Below are positions 14,408-22,295 of a stretch of DNA of 37,148 nucleotides, one piece after another. The notes beneath the pieces are model-generated. The model was not told where the DNA came from. It did no database searches and saw nothing but the letters and a program-made list of their open reading frames with translations. The stretch comes from JANLQX01 sp031381685 (GTDB taxonomy: Bacteria; Actinomycetota; Acidimicrobiia; Acidimicrobiales; JANYDT01): the NCBI GenBank assembly GCA_031381685.1, contig JANMYF010000078.1, positions 1-37,148 of the forward strand, read 5' to 3'. The translations under genes were made by a program, and so were the position numbers. Every line of letters begins with the position of its first letter. Position 1 is the first letter of the stretch.

Positions 14408-16270
14408 ATGGGCAACACTGAAGGGATGAGCGGCGCGAACGGAACGGTCGACTCCGCTCGGGCCGTGCTGAAGCGGGTGTTCGGCTACGACTCGTTTCGC
14501 GGCGATCAGGAAGCGATCGTCACCCACGTGATCGACGGCGGTGACGCCCTTGTCCTCATGCCGACCGGGGGCGGGAAGTCGCTCTGCTACCAGGTACCGG
14601 CCCTCGTCCGTGAAGGTACCGGCGTGGTCATCTCCCCGCTGATCGCCCTGATGCAGGACCAGGTCGACGCACTGCGCGCCGTCGGCGCCCGGGCCGCCTT
14701 CCTCAACTCCACGCAAGGACCGGAGGAGCGCCAGGAGGTCGAACGCAACTTCCTCGCCGGCCGCCTCGATCTGCTCTATCTCGCGCCGGAGCGGCTTCGG
14801 GTCGACTCGACCATACGACTGCTCGAACGGGGCACGATCGCGCTCTTCGCCATCGACGAGGCACACTGCGTCTCGCAGTGGGGCCACGACTTCCGGCCCG
14901 AGTACCTCATGCTCTCCGAACTCCATGACCGGTGGCCGAACGTGCCCCGCATCGCGTTGACGGCCACGGCAACCAAGGCGACGCACGCCGAGATCACGTC
15001 GCGGCTCAAGCTCGAGAACGCCAGGCACTTCGTTGCCAGCTTCGACCGGCCCAACATCCAGTACCGCATCGTCGGGAAGGCCAACCCGAACCGTCAGCTG
15101 CTCGATCTGCTCCGCCGCGAGCACGAGGGAGACGCAGGCATCGTCTACTGCCTGTCGCGGGCGTCGGTCGAGAAGACCGCAGAGTTCCTCAACGACAACG
15201 GCATTCCGGCTGTTCCGTACCACGGCGGCCTCGACAACCGGGTCCGCGCCGCCAACCAGGCGCGCTTCCTCCGCGAAGACGGCCTCATCGTCGTCGCCAC
15301 GATTGCGTTCGGCATGGGCATCGACAAACCCGACGTGCGCTTCGTCGCCCATCTCGACCTCCCGAAATCCGTCGAGGGCTACTACCAGGAGACCGGACGC
15401 GCCGGTCGGGATGGACTGCCGTCGACAGCTTGGCTCGCCTATGGACTCCAAGACGTCGTCCAGCAGCGACGGATGATCGACACATCCGATGGAGACGCCA
15501 CCCACCGGCGCCGGCTGCGTGAGCATCTCGACGCCATGCTCTCCCTGTGCGAGACGGTGCAGTGCCGACGCGTTCAGCTTCTCAACTACTTCGGCCAGGC
15601 GAGCGAGCCATGCGGGAATTGCGACACCTGCCTCAGCCCGCCCCAGCAGTGGGACGGAACGGTGGAAGCCCAGAAGATCCTTTCCACGGTGTCGCGTCTG
15701 CAACGAGAGCGAAATCAGAAGTTCGGTACCGGTCAGATCATCGACATCCTGACCGGTAAGCGCACAGACAAAGTGGTGCAGCACCGCCACGATGAGCTGA
15801 CGGTGTTCGGTATCGGGTCCGACCACGGCGATACCGAGTGGCGAAGCGTGATCCGTCAGCTCCTCGCGCAGGGCCTTGTCGGCGTCGAAGGCGACTACGG
15901 CACGCTCGTGCTCACCGACGCGAGCGCTGACGTGTTGGGCCGCAAACGAGCGGTGATGATGCGCACCGAAGTGGCGCGGGCGACGAAAGCGGCGAAGCCC
16001 TCCTCGTCACGAAGCGGGACCAAGGCGACTGCAATCGAGTTGACCCCCGACGCCACTGAGCGATTCGAGCGTCTACGTGCTTGGCGCGCTGCCGCGGCGA
16101 AAGAGCAGGGCCTACCCGCCTACGTGGTCTTCCACGACGCGACCCTTCGAGAGATCGCGACGCGACACCCGTCAACCCTCGCCGAGTTGGCCTCGGTCAC
16201 CGGTGTCGGTGAGACCAAGCTCGAACGCTACGGCGCCGGCGTGCTGCGTTCGCTGGCCGGAACCGGCTGA
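14408..16270 (+). CDS. recQ: ATP-dependent DNA helicase RecQ
   Basis: 620 residues. A 3'-5' helicase acting in recombination and fork repair. Visible parts are the FGYDSFRGDQEAIV motif 0, Walker A MPTGGGKSLCYQ (about residue 50-60), DEAH box FAIDEAHCVSQWGHDFRPEY with the aromatic loop, TATATKATH, AFGMGIDKPDVRFV and QETGRAGRDG. Next is the RecQ zinc site (C-R-R-V-Q...C-G-N-C-D-T-C), a winged-helix RQC region, and a C-terminal HRDC domain (FERLRAWRAAAAKEQGLPAYVVFHD). Length is normal for RecQ with HRDC. The start is ATG 14408 or ATG 14426 (GAAGGG abuts the second); the difference is six residues. Confidence 0.95.
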   Translation: MGNTEGMSGANGTVDSARAVLKRVFGYDSFRGDQEAIVTHVIDGGDALVLMPTGGGKSLCYQVPALVREGTGVVISPLIALMQDQVDALRAVGARAAFLNSTQGPEERQEVERNFLAGRLDLLYLAPERLRVDSTIRLLERGTIALFAIDEAHCVSQWGHDFRPEYLMLSELHDRWPNVPRIALTATATKATHAEITSRLKLENARHFVASFDRPNIQYRIVGKANPNRQLLDLLRREHEGDAGIVYCLSRASVEKTAEFLNDNGIPAVPYHGGLDNRVRAANQARFLREDGLIVVATIAFGMGIDKPDVRFVAHLDLPKSVEGYYQETGRAGRDGLPSTAWLAYGLQDVVQQRRMIDTSDGDATHRRRLREHLDAMLSLCETVQCRRVQLLNYFGQASEPCGNCDTCLSPPQQWDGTVEAQKILSTVSRLQRERNQKFGTGQIIDILTGKRTDKVVQHRHDELTVFGIGSDHGDTEWRSVIRQLLAQGLVGVEGDYGTLVLTDASADVLGRKRAVMMRTEVARATKAAKPSSSRSGTKATAIELTPDATERFERLRAWRAAAAKEQGLPAYVVFHDATLREIATRHPSTLAELASVTGVGETKLERYGAGVLRSLAGTG

Positions 16271-16291
16271 ACCCGGCAACCGCCTTCGCCC

Positions 16292-16705
16292 TTACTGGCA
16301 TCCGGAGTCACCTGGCAGCATCGGTCGGGCGAACACCTCCCAGGTCTTCCCGGCGCTTCGGAAGAGCGCGTTGGCCCGAGCCGAGGACAGCAGCTTCACG
16401 ACGGACGGAGCCCGAACCACGACGCATCCGCTCGCAGCCGTGATCGGCCCGGCGTCGACCGGCCAGTCCAAGGAACGTCTGTCTGAGGTGACGAGCACGG
16501 TCGCCGGCGCCCGGAAGTCCGTGAACTGGGGGGCGAACCCGCCTGCTGATCGCACCTCGAGCACCGTCGTCGGAGCGGAGGTCGCATCGGCCTCCGGCGG
16601 CCTCGTCGCGACCATGACAGAACCGGCGGCCATCAGCACAGCCAGCGCCGCAACCGTGTACCTGGCACGGACGGAGGGAACGAGAGGAAGTGTGGGGAAA
16701 GCCAT
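16292..16705 (-). CDS. Hypothetical secreted or membrane-anchored protein
   Basis: 137 residues from the ATG at 16705 (145 from 16729). The start MAFPTLPLVPSVRARY is followed by a hydrophobic stretch TVAALAVLMAAGSVMVA, which reads as a signal anchor or Sec signal peptide. About 95 soluble residues follow with two cysteines (ASGCVVVRAP and the terminal GDSGCQ). No family recognised. The mature part would lie outside the membrane and could hold one disulfide. It converges with recQ, leaving 21 bases, and follows a membrane protein gene on the same strand, so the two may be an operon. Confidence 0.6.
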   Translation of the reverse strand: MAFPTLPLVPSVRARYTVAALAVLMAAGSVMVATRPPEADATSAPTTVLEVRSAGGFAPQFTDFRAPATVLVTSDRRSLDWPVDAGPITAASGCVVVRAPSVVKLLSSARANALFRSAGKTWEVFARPMLPGDSGCQ

Positions 16706-16748
16706 GTCGTCTTTGACGACCGTGACCATCGGGCCGGTTCCCGCCCGG

Positions 16749-17243
16749 TCACGCCAGGCAGAACCCGGCCATCACCGTTTCCACGCGCAGTATCGCTCCA
16801 GCACCCATGCCAAGCACCAAACCGGCGCAGAACAAGGTCAGAACGGGACGCTGTGTGCGGTGCGGAACGACAACGGCGAGCGCCATGCCGATCATCGCCG
16901 GGATCCACAGCCAACTCAGTCCCCGATGGATGACCACCTGCCCGCCGAGGCCGTCCCCGCACAGCTCGCTGGCCCGTCGGGTGATGGGTGGACGGAACAA
17001 CGCAAACCCCGCGCACACCATCGCGCCGAACCCGGCGATGACGCCGACGGTCGCATGGACATAGCGAAGTCGTGCGGCGGCGAGGTCGCCGGGCCGTCGA
17101 CCGGGTGACTCGCCACGCCGTTCGCCATCTCGACGGTCCGTCATGTCGACGGCACGCTGGTCGAGCAGGTCCGGTGTCACGTCAACGAGCGCCTCGCCAC
17201 GGCGTTCATCCGGCCGCGGGGACGGCGACGAAACTCCCGGCAT
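16749..17243 (-). CDS. Hypothetical integral membrane protein
   Basis: 164 residues from the ATG at 17243; a second ATG at 17144 (MTDRRDGERR...) would give 131. A charged Arg/Asp-rich N-terminal region is followed by about four hydrophobic segments: YVHATVGVIAGFGAMVCAGF, the LSWLWIPAMIGMALAVVV region, PVLTLFCAGLVLGMGAGAI and a short VMAGFCLA end. I do not recognise a family. The frame is open further upstream into fakA, but composition there is that of a shadow frame. It lies between the fakA-like gene and the secreted protein, all on the minus strand. Confidence 0.6.
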   Translation of the reverse strand: MPGVSSPSPRPDERRGEALVDVTPDLLDQRAVDMTDRRDGERRGESPGRRPGDLAAARLRYVHATVGVIAGFGAMVCAGFALFRPPITRRASELCGDGLGGQVVIHRGLSWLWIPAMIGMALAVVVPHRTQRPVLTLFCAGLVLGMGAGAILRVETVMAGFCLA

Positions 17244-17307
17244 GCCCCCTGCATCGGCGTGCGAGCGCGTCGCGTTGAGCGACGGACGGAGCAATAGGTC
17301 GTACGGG

Positions 17308-19014
17308 CTACTCCACGCCGAACAAGTAGGGATACAGGGGCTGACCGCCGTGATGCACTTCGGCGGTGACCTCGGGGCGGTGGTCGGCCAACCACTCGGT
17401 GATGGCCCGGGTCGTTCCTGCCGACGCGCCGTCGCCCTCGATGATGGTGACGATCTCATGGCCATCCTCGACGATGGCGCCGAGCAGACCGGTGCATGCG
17501 TGGACCAACTCCCGTTGCACAACGACGATGCCGCCGGTGCGGGTCAGGCCGAGATGGTCGCCCTCGAAGATCGGGCCGGCGTCGGAGGTGGAATCGCGAA
17601 CGGCCACGGTGATCTCCCCGCTGACGACTGCACTGGCCCCCGCAAGCATCGAAACGGCGTTCGCGGCGAGCTCGCCCTGAGGGTCGTACTGCATGGCTGC
17701 GGCGAGCCCCTCGGTGACCCCTCGGGTGCCGATCACCTTCACCTGCTTCGTAGTAAGCGCGCCTACTTGTTCGGCCACGGCGATGATGTTCTTGTTGTTC
17801 GGCAAGATCACCACGCTGTCCGACGGGCACGCCTCGACCGCCTCGAGCAACTGCGCCGTCGAGGGGTTCATCGACTGGCCGCCGGTCACCACCTGCTGAA
17901 CGCCGAGCGAAAGGAAGAGGCGTCGTATGCCGTCACCGGTCGCCACGACGACGACGGCGGTCTTGCAAGGCTCGTGCACGTGTGGGGGTTCGTCGACGAT
18001 GGACGCACCGGTCGCCTCGCGGACCCACCGCTCCTCTTCCACTTCCTCGTGGAGGTCGGTGACGCGAATCGTGCGGGGCCGACCGATGTCGAGCGCCACC
18101 TCGATCGCCGCGCCGACGTCATCGGTGTGGATGTGGCAGTTCCACAGACCGTCGCCGCCCACCACCACGATCGAGTCGCCGATGGCCGCCCATGCGTCCT
18201 TGAACCCGTCGATCGATTCGTCCGGGGCCTCGAGGAAGTACATGACCTCGTAGCGCAATTCCTCGACGCCTTTGGCGCCGTCGGGCGATCCCGACGAGAC
18301 CGCATCGCCGAGCGGATCGGGCGGAAGATCACTGCCGGGTGCCTCGACGGGCGGAATGGGACGGCCGTCGAGTTGATGCAAGAGGGCATCGATGAGCACC
18401 AGGTAGCCGGTGCCGCCCGAGTCGACGACCCCGGCGGCTTTCAGAACGGGGAGCAGGTCGGGCGTCGACGCGAGCGCCTCCGCCGCGCCCGATCGTGCGG
18501 CTTCGACGACCTCGAGGAGCGACGCCGATTCCGGCACCTCGGCCGCGGCCTCGGCCGCACCCCGGGCAACGGTGAGGATCGTCCCCTCGATCGGCTTCAT
18601 CACGGCGCCATAGGCGGCGGCTGACGCAGCGGCCAGCGCCCGGATCAGGACGGGCGGGGAGATCGATTCGTGGCTTCGGCATTCCGCCGAGAGTCCCCGA
18701 AGGATCTGGCAGAGGATGACGCCGGAGTTGCCCCGCGCCCCCATGAGCGACCCGTGGGCGATCGCCTGGCAGGCCGACGCGACGGTCAGGGGCGCCTTGT
18801 CGGCCGCTGACGCCAACTCGGCGACCACCGCTTCAGACGTGAGGGCCATGTTGGTACCCGTGTCACCGTCGGGGACCGGGTACACGTTGAGGCGGTTCAT
18901 CGGCGCCTGGTTGGCCCGGAGGCCGTCACGGAAGGCAAGGATCCATCCGACGAGATCGTCGGCGTTGAGCGCCGTCCGTACGCTGGCGGGAGCAAGGTAT
19001 TCGGGCGCTGACAT
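17308..19014 (-). CDS. DAK2 domain fatty acid kinase-like protein (FakA/YloV type)
   Basis: 568 residues. The N-terminal DhaL/DAK2 domain has the Mg-ATP binding NVYPVPDGDTGTNMALT and GARGNSGVILCQILRG, then GTILTVARGAAEAA and VVDSGGTGYLVLIDALLHQ. The middle and C-terminal parts (GDGLWNCHIHTDDVGAAIEVAL, ILPNNKNIIAVAEQV, EVHHGGQPLYPYLFGVE) match the FakA/YloV layout. FakA phosphorylates fatty acids held by a FakB protein; no fakB is in the window, so the substrate here is inferred. Placement next to rpmB and upstream of recG is conserved in many Gram-positive genomes, although recQ and two small genes separate it from recG here. ATG at 19014. Confidence 0.88.
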   Translation of the reverse strand: MSAPEYLAPASVRTALNADDLVGWILAFRDGLRANQAPMNRLNVYPVPDGDTGTNMALTSEAVVAELASAADKAPLTVASACQAIAHGSLMGARGNSGVILCQILRGLSAECRSHESISPPVLIRALAAASAAAYGAVMKPIEGTILTVARGAAEAAAEVPESASLLEVVEAARSGAAEALASTPDLLPVLKAAGVVDSGGTGYLVLIDALLHQLDGRPIPPVEAPGSDLPPDPLGDAVSSGSPDGAKGVEELRYEVMYFLEAPDESIDGFKDAWAAIGDSIVVVGGDGLWNCHIHTDDVGAAIEVALDIGRPRTIRVTDLHEEVEEERWVREATGASIVDEPPHVHEPCKTAVVVVATGDGIRRLFLSLGVQQVVTGGQSMNPSTAQLLEAVEACPSDSVVILPNNKNIIAVAEQVGALTTKQVKVIGTRGVTEGLAAAMQYDPQGELAANAVSMLAGASAVVSGEITVAVRDSTSDAGPIFEGDHLGLTRTGGIVVVQRELVHACTGLLGAIVEDGHEIVTIIEGDGASAGTTRAITEWLADHRPEVTAEVHHGGQPLYPYLFGVE

Positions 19015-19312
19015 GGGCTGACCATCTTACGAGGCAGCAAGGCTCTGAGCCGCGTCGAACCCGGATCGGACCCCCGTGGGCCGCCACGCCCACTTGGACC
19101 ATCGGTGATGGATGTTCCCGTCGATGCCCGCCCCGGGCCGGCAGGTTGCCCACCGGCTCGGCGAGCCGGGCCCTCCTGCGTCCGGAGGCGGACCGTGGAG
19201 GCAGCCGGGGCTGGTACGATCTATCGCTCGCAAACGGACGGTTTCGTCGGTCTGTGTGCATCTTCGCTGGAAGTGGTTGCGTCGTGCGACGTGACGAACA
19301 AAGGAACCTGTC
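19015..19312. other. Divergent fakA-rpmB intergenic region
   Basis: 298 bases without a gene. It contains a hairpin CCGGCT / AGCCGG (19153-19169) and a short GTCCG/CGGAC hairpin near 19180-19194. A weak -10-like TACGAT (19215-19220) has no convincing -35. AAAGGA (about 19300) precedes the rpmB ATG. Promoters for both genes must lie here, but I cannot place them firmly. Confidence 0.35.
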
Positions 19313-19522
19313 ATGTCCTCGGTCTGTGAGATCTGCAACAAGAAGCCCTCGTTCGGCATGAGCGTGAGCCATTCCCACATCCGCACCAAGCGTCGTTGGA
19401 ACCCGAACATCCAACGGGTTCGCGCCGTTGTCGGTGGCGGCGTGAAGCGTGTCAACGTCTGCACCGGATGCCTCCGCGCCGGCAAGATCGTGAAGGCGTC
19501 GCACACGCCGGTCACCAAGTAG
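19313..19522 (+). CDS. rpmB: 50S ribosomal protein L28
   Basis: 69 residues, a normal short L28. The zinc-binding (C+) form is shown by C5-E-I-C8 and C50-T-G-C53. SFGMSVSHSHIRTKRRWNPNIQRVR and GGGVKRVNVCTGCLRAGKIVK are the family core. The ATG follows AAAGGA at good spacing. C+ copies of L28 are the usual housekeeping form when zinc is sufficient; many actinobacteria keep a second C- paralogue elsewhere under Zur control, which cannot be checked here. The gene is divergent from fakA and followed by two possible terminator hairpins. Confidence 0.96.
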   Translation: MSSVCEICNKKPSFGMSVSHSHIRTKRRWNPNIQRVRAVVGGGVKRVNVCTGCLRAGKIVKASHTPVTK

Positions 19523-19534
19523 GACCGTTTTCTC

Positions 19535-19553
19535 CGGCCGGCACCACCGGCCG
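19535..19553 (+). terminator. Hairpin after rpmB
   Basis: A 7-bp GC stem, CGGCCGG (19535-19541) with CCGGCCG (19547-19553), and a 5-base loop, 12 bases after the rpmB stop. A T-run precedes rather than follows it, so its role as terminator is uncertain. Confidence 0.45.
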
Positions 19554-19598
19554 AGTGCGCTGGTGCCCGCTTTGCTCGCGGTCACCCGCTGCCAGCCA

Positions 19599-19634
19599 CG
19601 AGACGCTCTCGACCGTTGCGGTTGGGGCGTCTCG
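19599..19634 (+). terminator. Second hairpin after rpmB
   Basis: CGAGACGC (19599-19606) pairs with GCGTCTCG (19627-19634) across a 20-base loop, and TTTCG follows. A plausible rho-independent terminator for rpmB, the better of the two candidates because short T's follow. Confidence 0.5.
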
Positions 19635-19639
19635 TTTCG

Positions 19640-19872
19640 CGTCCGGCGGTGATCGGGACAATCACGTCGGGTTGTGATCGGGACGGTGGCCACGATGATC
19701 CGGGAGTGGTCGGCCGCCCGACGATGGGCCATCTCTACAATAGATGGAACCAGGTTTTCCTTCACTCGTATTGATATCCGGCCGCAAGATCGGCCAGACT
19801 CGGGGAAGAGCCGGATCCCTCCGGTAGCCTGCCCGCTTCATCCGTAGTTGCTCTTCGAGGAGGCGCATCGAC
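19640..19872. other. Gene-free stretch before the CSD-like gene
   Basis: Together with the rpmB trailer this makes about 350 bases without a gene. It holds an 11-base direct repeat GTGATCGGGAC (19649-19659 and 19674-19684, offset 25) and a -10-like TACAAT (19736-19741) without a matching -35. A locally AT-rich patch lies at 19735-19780. The strong ribosome binding site CGAGGAGG at 19856-19863 belongs to the next gene. Confidence 0.35.
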
Positions 19873-20100
19873 ATGCAGGGCGTTGTGAAGTCCTATGACC
19901 CCGTGACCCGCCAGGGGGTTCTCCTGCGCGACAATCCGGAACGGACCGAATACGACCTTGCTGACGACGCGCTCCACGGTTCGATCTTCCGCATGCTTCG
20001 TCAGGGTCAGCGCGTCGTCTTCGGCGTGAACGACCAGGGCCTCGCCACGAAGCTCGCACTTGGCTCGGAGCTCGACATGGGTACGCCCGGCTTCGACTGA
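19873..20100 (+). CDS. Small cold-shock-domain-like protein
   Basis: 75 residues. The opening MQGVVKSYDPVTRQGVLLRDN resembles the first two strands of a CSD/OB fold (GxVKxFxxxxGxGxI), and LRQGQRVVFGVNDQGLATKL resembles the later strands. The aromatic RNP1/RNP2 residues of true CspA proteins are mostly absent, so nucleic-acid binding is not assured. The end ELDMGTPGFD is conserved in my memory of similar actinobacterial proteins. A strong CGAGGAGG lies nine bases before the ATG, which suggests high expression. pckG follows 117 bases downstream on the same strand. Confidence 0.65.
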   Translation: MQGVVKSYDPVTRQGVLLRDNPERTEYDLADDALHGSIFRMLRQGQRVVFGVNDQGLATKLALGSELDMGTPGFD

Positions 20101-20217
20101 CCTCCCGGTCAGCGGCGACGGCAGACCCTGCGGACCGGACGGGCCCAACAGATCTTCGGCGCACGGCCCCGGTCCTTTCGGTCCGATGTCGCGCGCCCGC
20201 ACGATTCAGGAGTTCCG

Positions 20218-22035
20218 ATGTCCACTTCCACGACCACAGCTGCGCCCACGACGAACGCCAAGCTCCTCGCCTGGGTCGCCGACGTTGCCGCGCTCACCAA
20301 GCCGTCCCGGGTCGAATGGTGCACCGGGTCGGCCGAGGAGTACGAGCGGCTCTGCCAGCTCCTCGTGGACAACGGAACGTTCACCCGTCTCGACGAAGCG
20401 AAGCGACCGAACTCCTACCTCGCCACGAGCGATCCCGGCGACGTCGCCCGCGTCGAGGACCGTACGTTCATCTGCTCAGCCGACCAGGCCGACGCCGGCA
20501 CGACCAACAACTGGCGCGACCCCGCCGAGATGAAGGCAACCCTCACAGGACTCTTCGACGGCTGCATGGCCGGCCGGACCATGTACGTCGTGCCCTTCTC
20601 GATGGGCCCGATCGGCTCGCCGATCGCCCATATCGGTGTCGAGCTGACGGACTCGGCCTACGTGGCCGTCTCGATGCGGATCATGACCCGCATGGGCCAG
20701 CGCGTCCTCGACACCCTCGGCGATGGCAACTTCGTCCCGTGCCTGCACTCGGTCGGGATGCCGCTCGCCGAAGGCCAGCCGGACGTGAAGTGGCCGTGCA
20801 ACGCCGACAACAAGTACATCTGCCATTTCCCCGAAACCCGGGAGATCTGGTCGTTCGGCTCTGGCTACGGCGGCAACGCCCTGCTCGGGAAGAAGTGCTT
20901 TGCGCTGCGCATTGCGTCGGTCATGGCCCGCGATGACAACTGGATGGCCGAGCACATGCTGATCCTCGGCATCACCTCACCCGCCGGTCGGAAGCATTAC
21001 ATCGCCGCCGGGTTCCCCTCGGCCTGCGGCAAGACCAACCTCGCCATGCTCGTGCCCACGATTCCCGGCTGGAAGGTGGAGACCGTTGGCGACGACATCT
21101 GCTGGATGAAGTTCCACACCGACGGCCGGCTTCACGCGATCAACCCCGAGGCCGGGTTCTTCGGTGTTGCGCCGGGCACCGGCGAGGACACCAACCCGAA
21201 CGCGATGGCCACGCTGACGGGAAACGCGATCTACACGAACGTGGCCTTGACCGAGGACGGCGACGTGTGGTGGGAGGGTATGACCACGACCGTGCCGGCA
21301 CGACTCACCGATTGGCGACACAACACCTGGACGCCCGAGTCGGAAACGCCGGCGGCCCATCCGAACGCGCGCTTCACCGTTCCGGCCTCGCAGTGCCCGT
21401 CGATCGCTCCCGAATGGGAGGACCCGACCGGCGTGCCGATCTCGGCGATCCTGTTCGGGGGACGCCGGGCATCGACCGTGCCGCTGGTGACCGAGTCGTT
21501 GTCGTGGGAGCACGGCGTGTTCATGGGCGCCACCGTGGCGTCCGAGACCACCGCGGCGGCCGCCGGCGTGGTCGGCAACCTTCGCTTCGACCCCTTCGCC
21601 ATGCTGCCGTTCTGCGGCTACAACATGGCCGACTACATGCAGCACTGGCTCGACATCGGCACGTCGACGGACCCCTCGAAGCTCCCGCGGATCTACTCGG
21701 TGAACTGGTTCCGCAAGGATGCCAACGGCAAGTTCGTGTGGCCGGGCTACGGTGAGAACAGCCGAGTGCTCAAGTGGATCATCGAACGCCTCGAGGGTAC
21801 GGCAGCCGCGGTCGAAACCCCGGTAGGCCACCTTCCGGCCCCCGGAGCCATCGACGTGAACGGTCTCCCGGTGTCCGCCGACCAACTCGACGCAGCGTTG
21901 CGGGTCGACCCGGCCGAGTGGCTGGCGGAGCTCCCCAAGGTCGAGGAGCACTTCGCCAAGCTCGGCGATCACCTCCCCGAAGCCATGCGCACCCAGCTCG
22001 CCGATCTCCGAACCCGCCTCGCAGCCGCCACCTGA
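20218..22035 (+). CDS. pckG: Phosphoenolpyruvate carboxykinase (GTP)
   Basis: 605 residues. It converts oxaloacetate and GTP to phosphoenolpyruvate, GDP and CO2, and is the entry to gluconeogenesis. The GTP-type signature is clear: the P-loop FPSACGKTNLAM (about residues 265-275) with the reactive cysteine, VEWCTGSAEEY at the start, IWSFGSGYGGNALLGKKC, DDICWMKFHTDGRL (metal-binding) and FGVAPGTG. The ATG follows CAGGAG by six bases. The length is typical. The stop TGA is the first codon of truncated repeat copy 5a, and a full copy follows. Confidence 0.97.
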   Translation: MSTSTTTAAPTTNAKLLAWVADVAALTKPSRVEWCTGSAEEYERLCQLLVDNGTFTRLDEAKRPNSYLATSDPGDVARVEDRTFICSADQADAGTTNNWRDPAEMKATLTGLFDGCMAGRTMYVVPFSMGPIGSPIAHIGVELTDSAYVAVSMRIMTRMGQRVLDTLGDGNFVPCLHSVGMPLAEGQPDVKWPCNADNKYICHFPETREIWSFGSGYGGNALLGKKCFALRIASVMARDDNWMAEHMLILGITSPAGRKHYIAAGFPSACGKTNLAMLVPTIPGWKVETVGDDICWMKFHTDGRLHAINPEAGFFGVAPGTGEDTNPNAMATLTGNAIYTNVALTEDGDVWWEGMTTTVPARLTDWRHNTWTPESETPAAHPNARFTVPASQCPSIAPEWEDPTGVPISAILFGGRRASTVPLVTESLSWEHGVFMGATVASETTAAAAGVVGNLRFDPFAMLPFCGYNMADYMQHWLDIGTSTDPSKLPRIYSVNWFRKDANGKFVWPGYGENSRVLKWIIERLEGTAAAVETPVGHLPAPGAIDVNGLPVSADQLDAALRVDPAEWLAELPKVEEHFAKLGDHLPEAMRTQLADLRTRLAAAT

Positions 22036-22070
22036 CGCGTTGCGAGAGAGGGTGCCCCCTCGGTTCTTGG
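22033..22070 (+). repeat. Two-hairpin intergenic repeat, copy 5a (truncated)
   Basis: It starts at the pckG stop TGA and reads CGCGTTGCGAGAGAGGGTG, then the 5' arm of hairpin A (GCCCCCTCGGTTCTTGG). The 3' arm and hairpin B are missing or unrecognisable. The same 5' stretch is repeated 83 bases further on in copy 5b. Confidence 0.75.
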
Positions 22071-22115
22071 CGCTGCGCCGCTCGCTTCGATCGACTGCTC
22101 GCAGCACGGGTGACC

Positions 22116-22191
22116 TGACACGTCGCGAGAGAGTTGCCCCCTCGGTTCATGGGGGCAGAACACCTCCGAGCGTCACAGAGGTGTTCTGCGG
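22116..22191 (+). repeat. Two-hairpin intergenic repeat, copy 5b
   Basis: TGACACGTCGCGAGAGAG is followed by hairpin A (TTGCCCCCTCGG ... ATGGGGGCA) and hairpin B (CAGAACACCTC, loop, GAGGTGTTCTG at 22177-22189). The TGA does not end a gene here because copy 5a lies in between. It separates pckG from the Rieske oxygenase gene. Confidence 0.85.
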
Positions 22192-22295
22192 CATACGGGG
22201 ACTGCTTCGGACGCCCGTGCGGCTTGTCGAGATTCCACCGTCGGGCCAGACTCGTCCGGAACGACGAGGTCACTCCCAGTCGAGTCCGGAGCCCC

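Noticed and set aside
14117..15826. 569-codon antisense frame across recQ, whose end translates the 19-bp array as a repeated peptide
   Set aside because: It is opposite a clear RecQ gene, and the repeated peptide is a by-product of the tandem DNA repeat. No known domain is visible.
16330..16352. GAACACCTCCCAGG resembling one arm of hairpin B
   Set aside because: It lies in the coding end of the small secreted-protein gene, has no complementary arm and no hairpin A.
17143..18624. 493-codon plus-strand frame over the fakA-like gene
   Set aside because: Antisense shadow of a gene with complete DAK2/FakA motifs.
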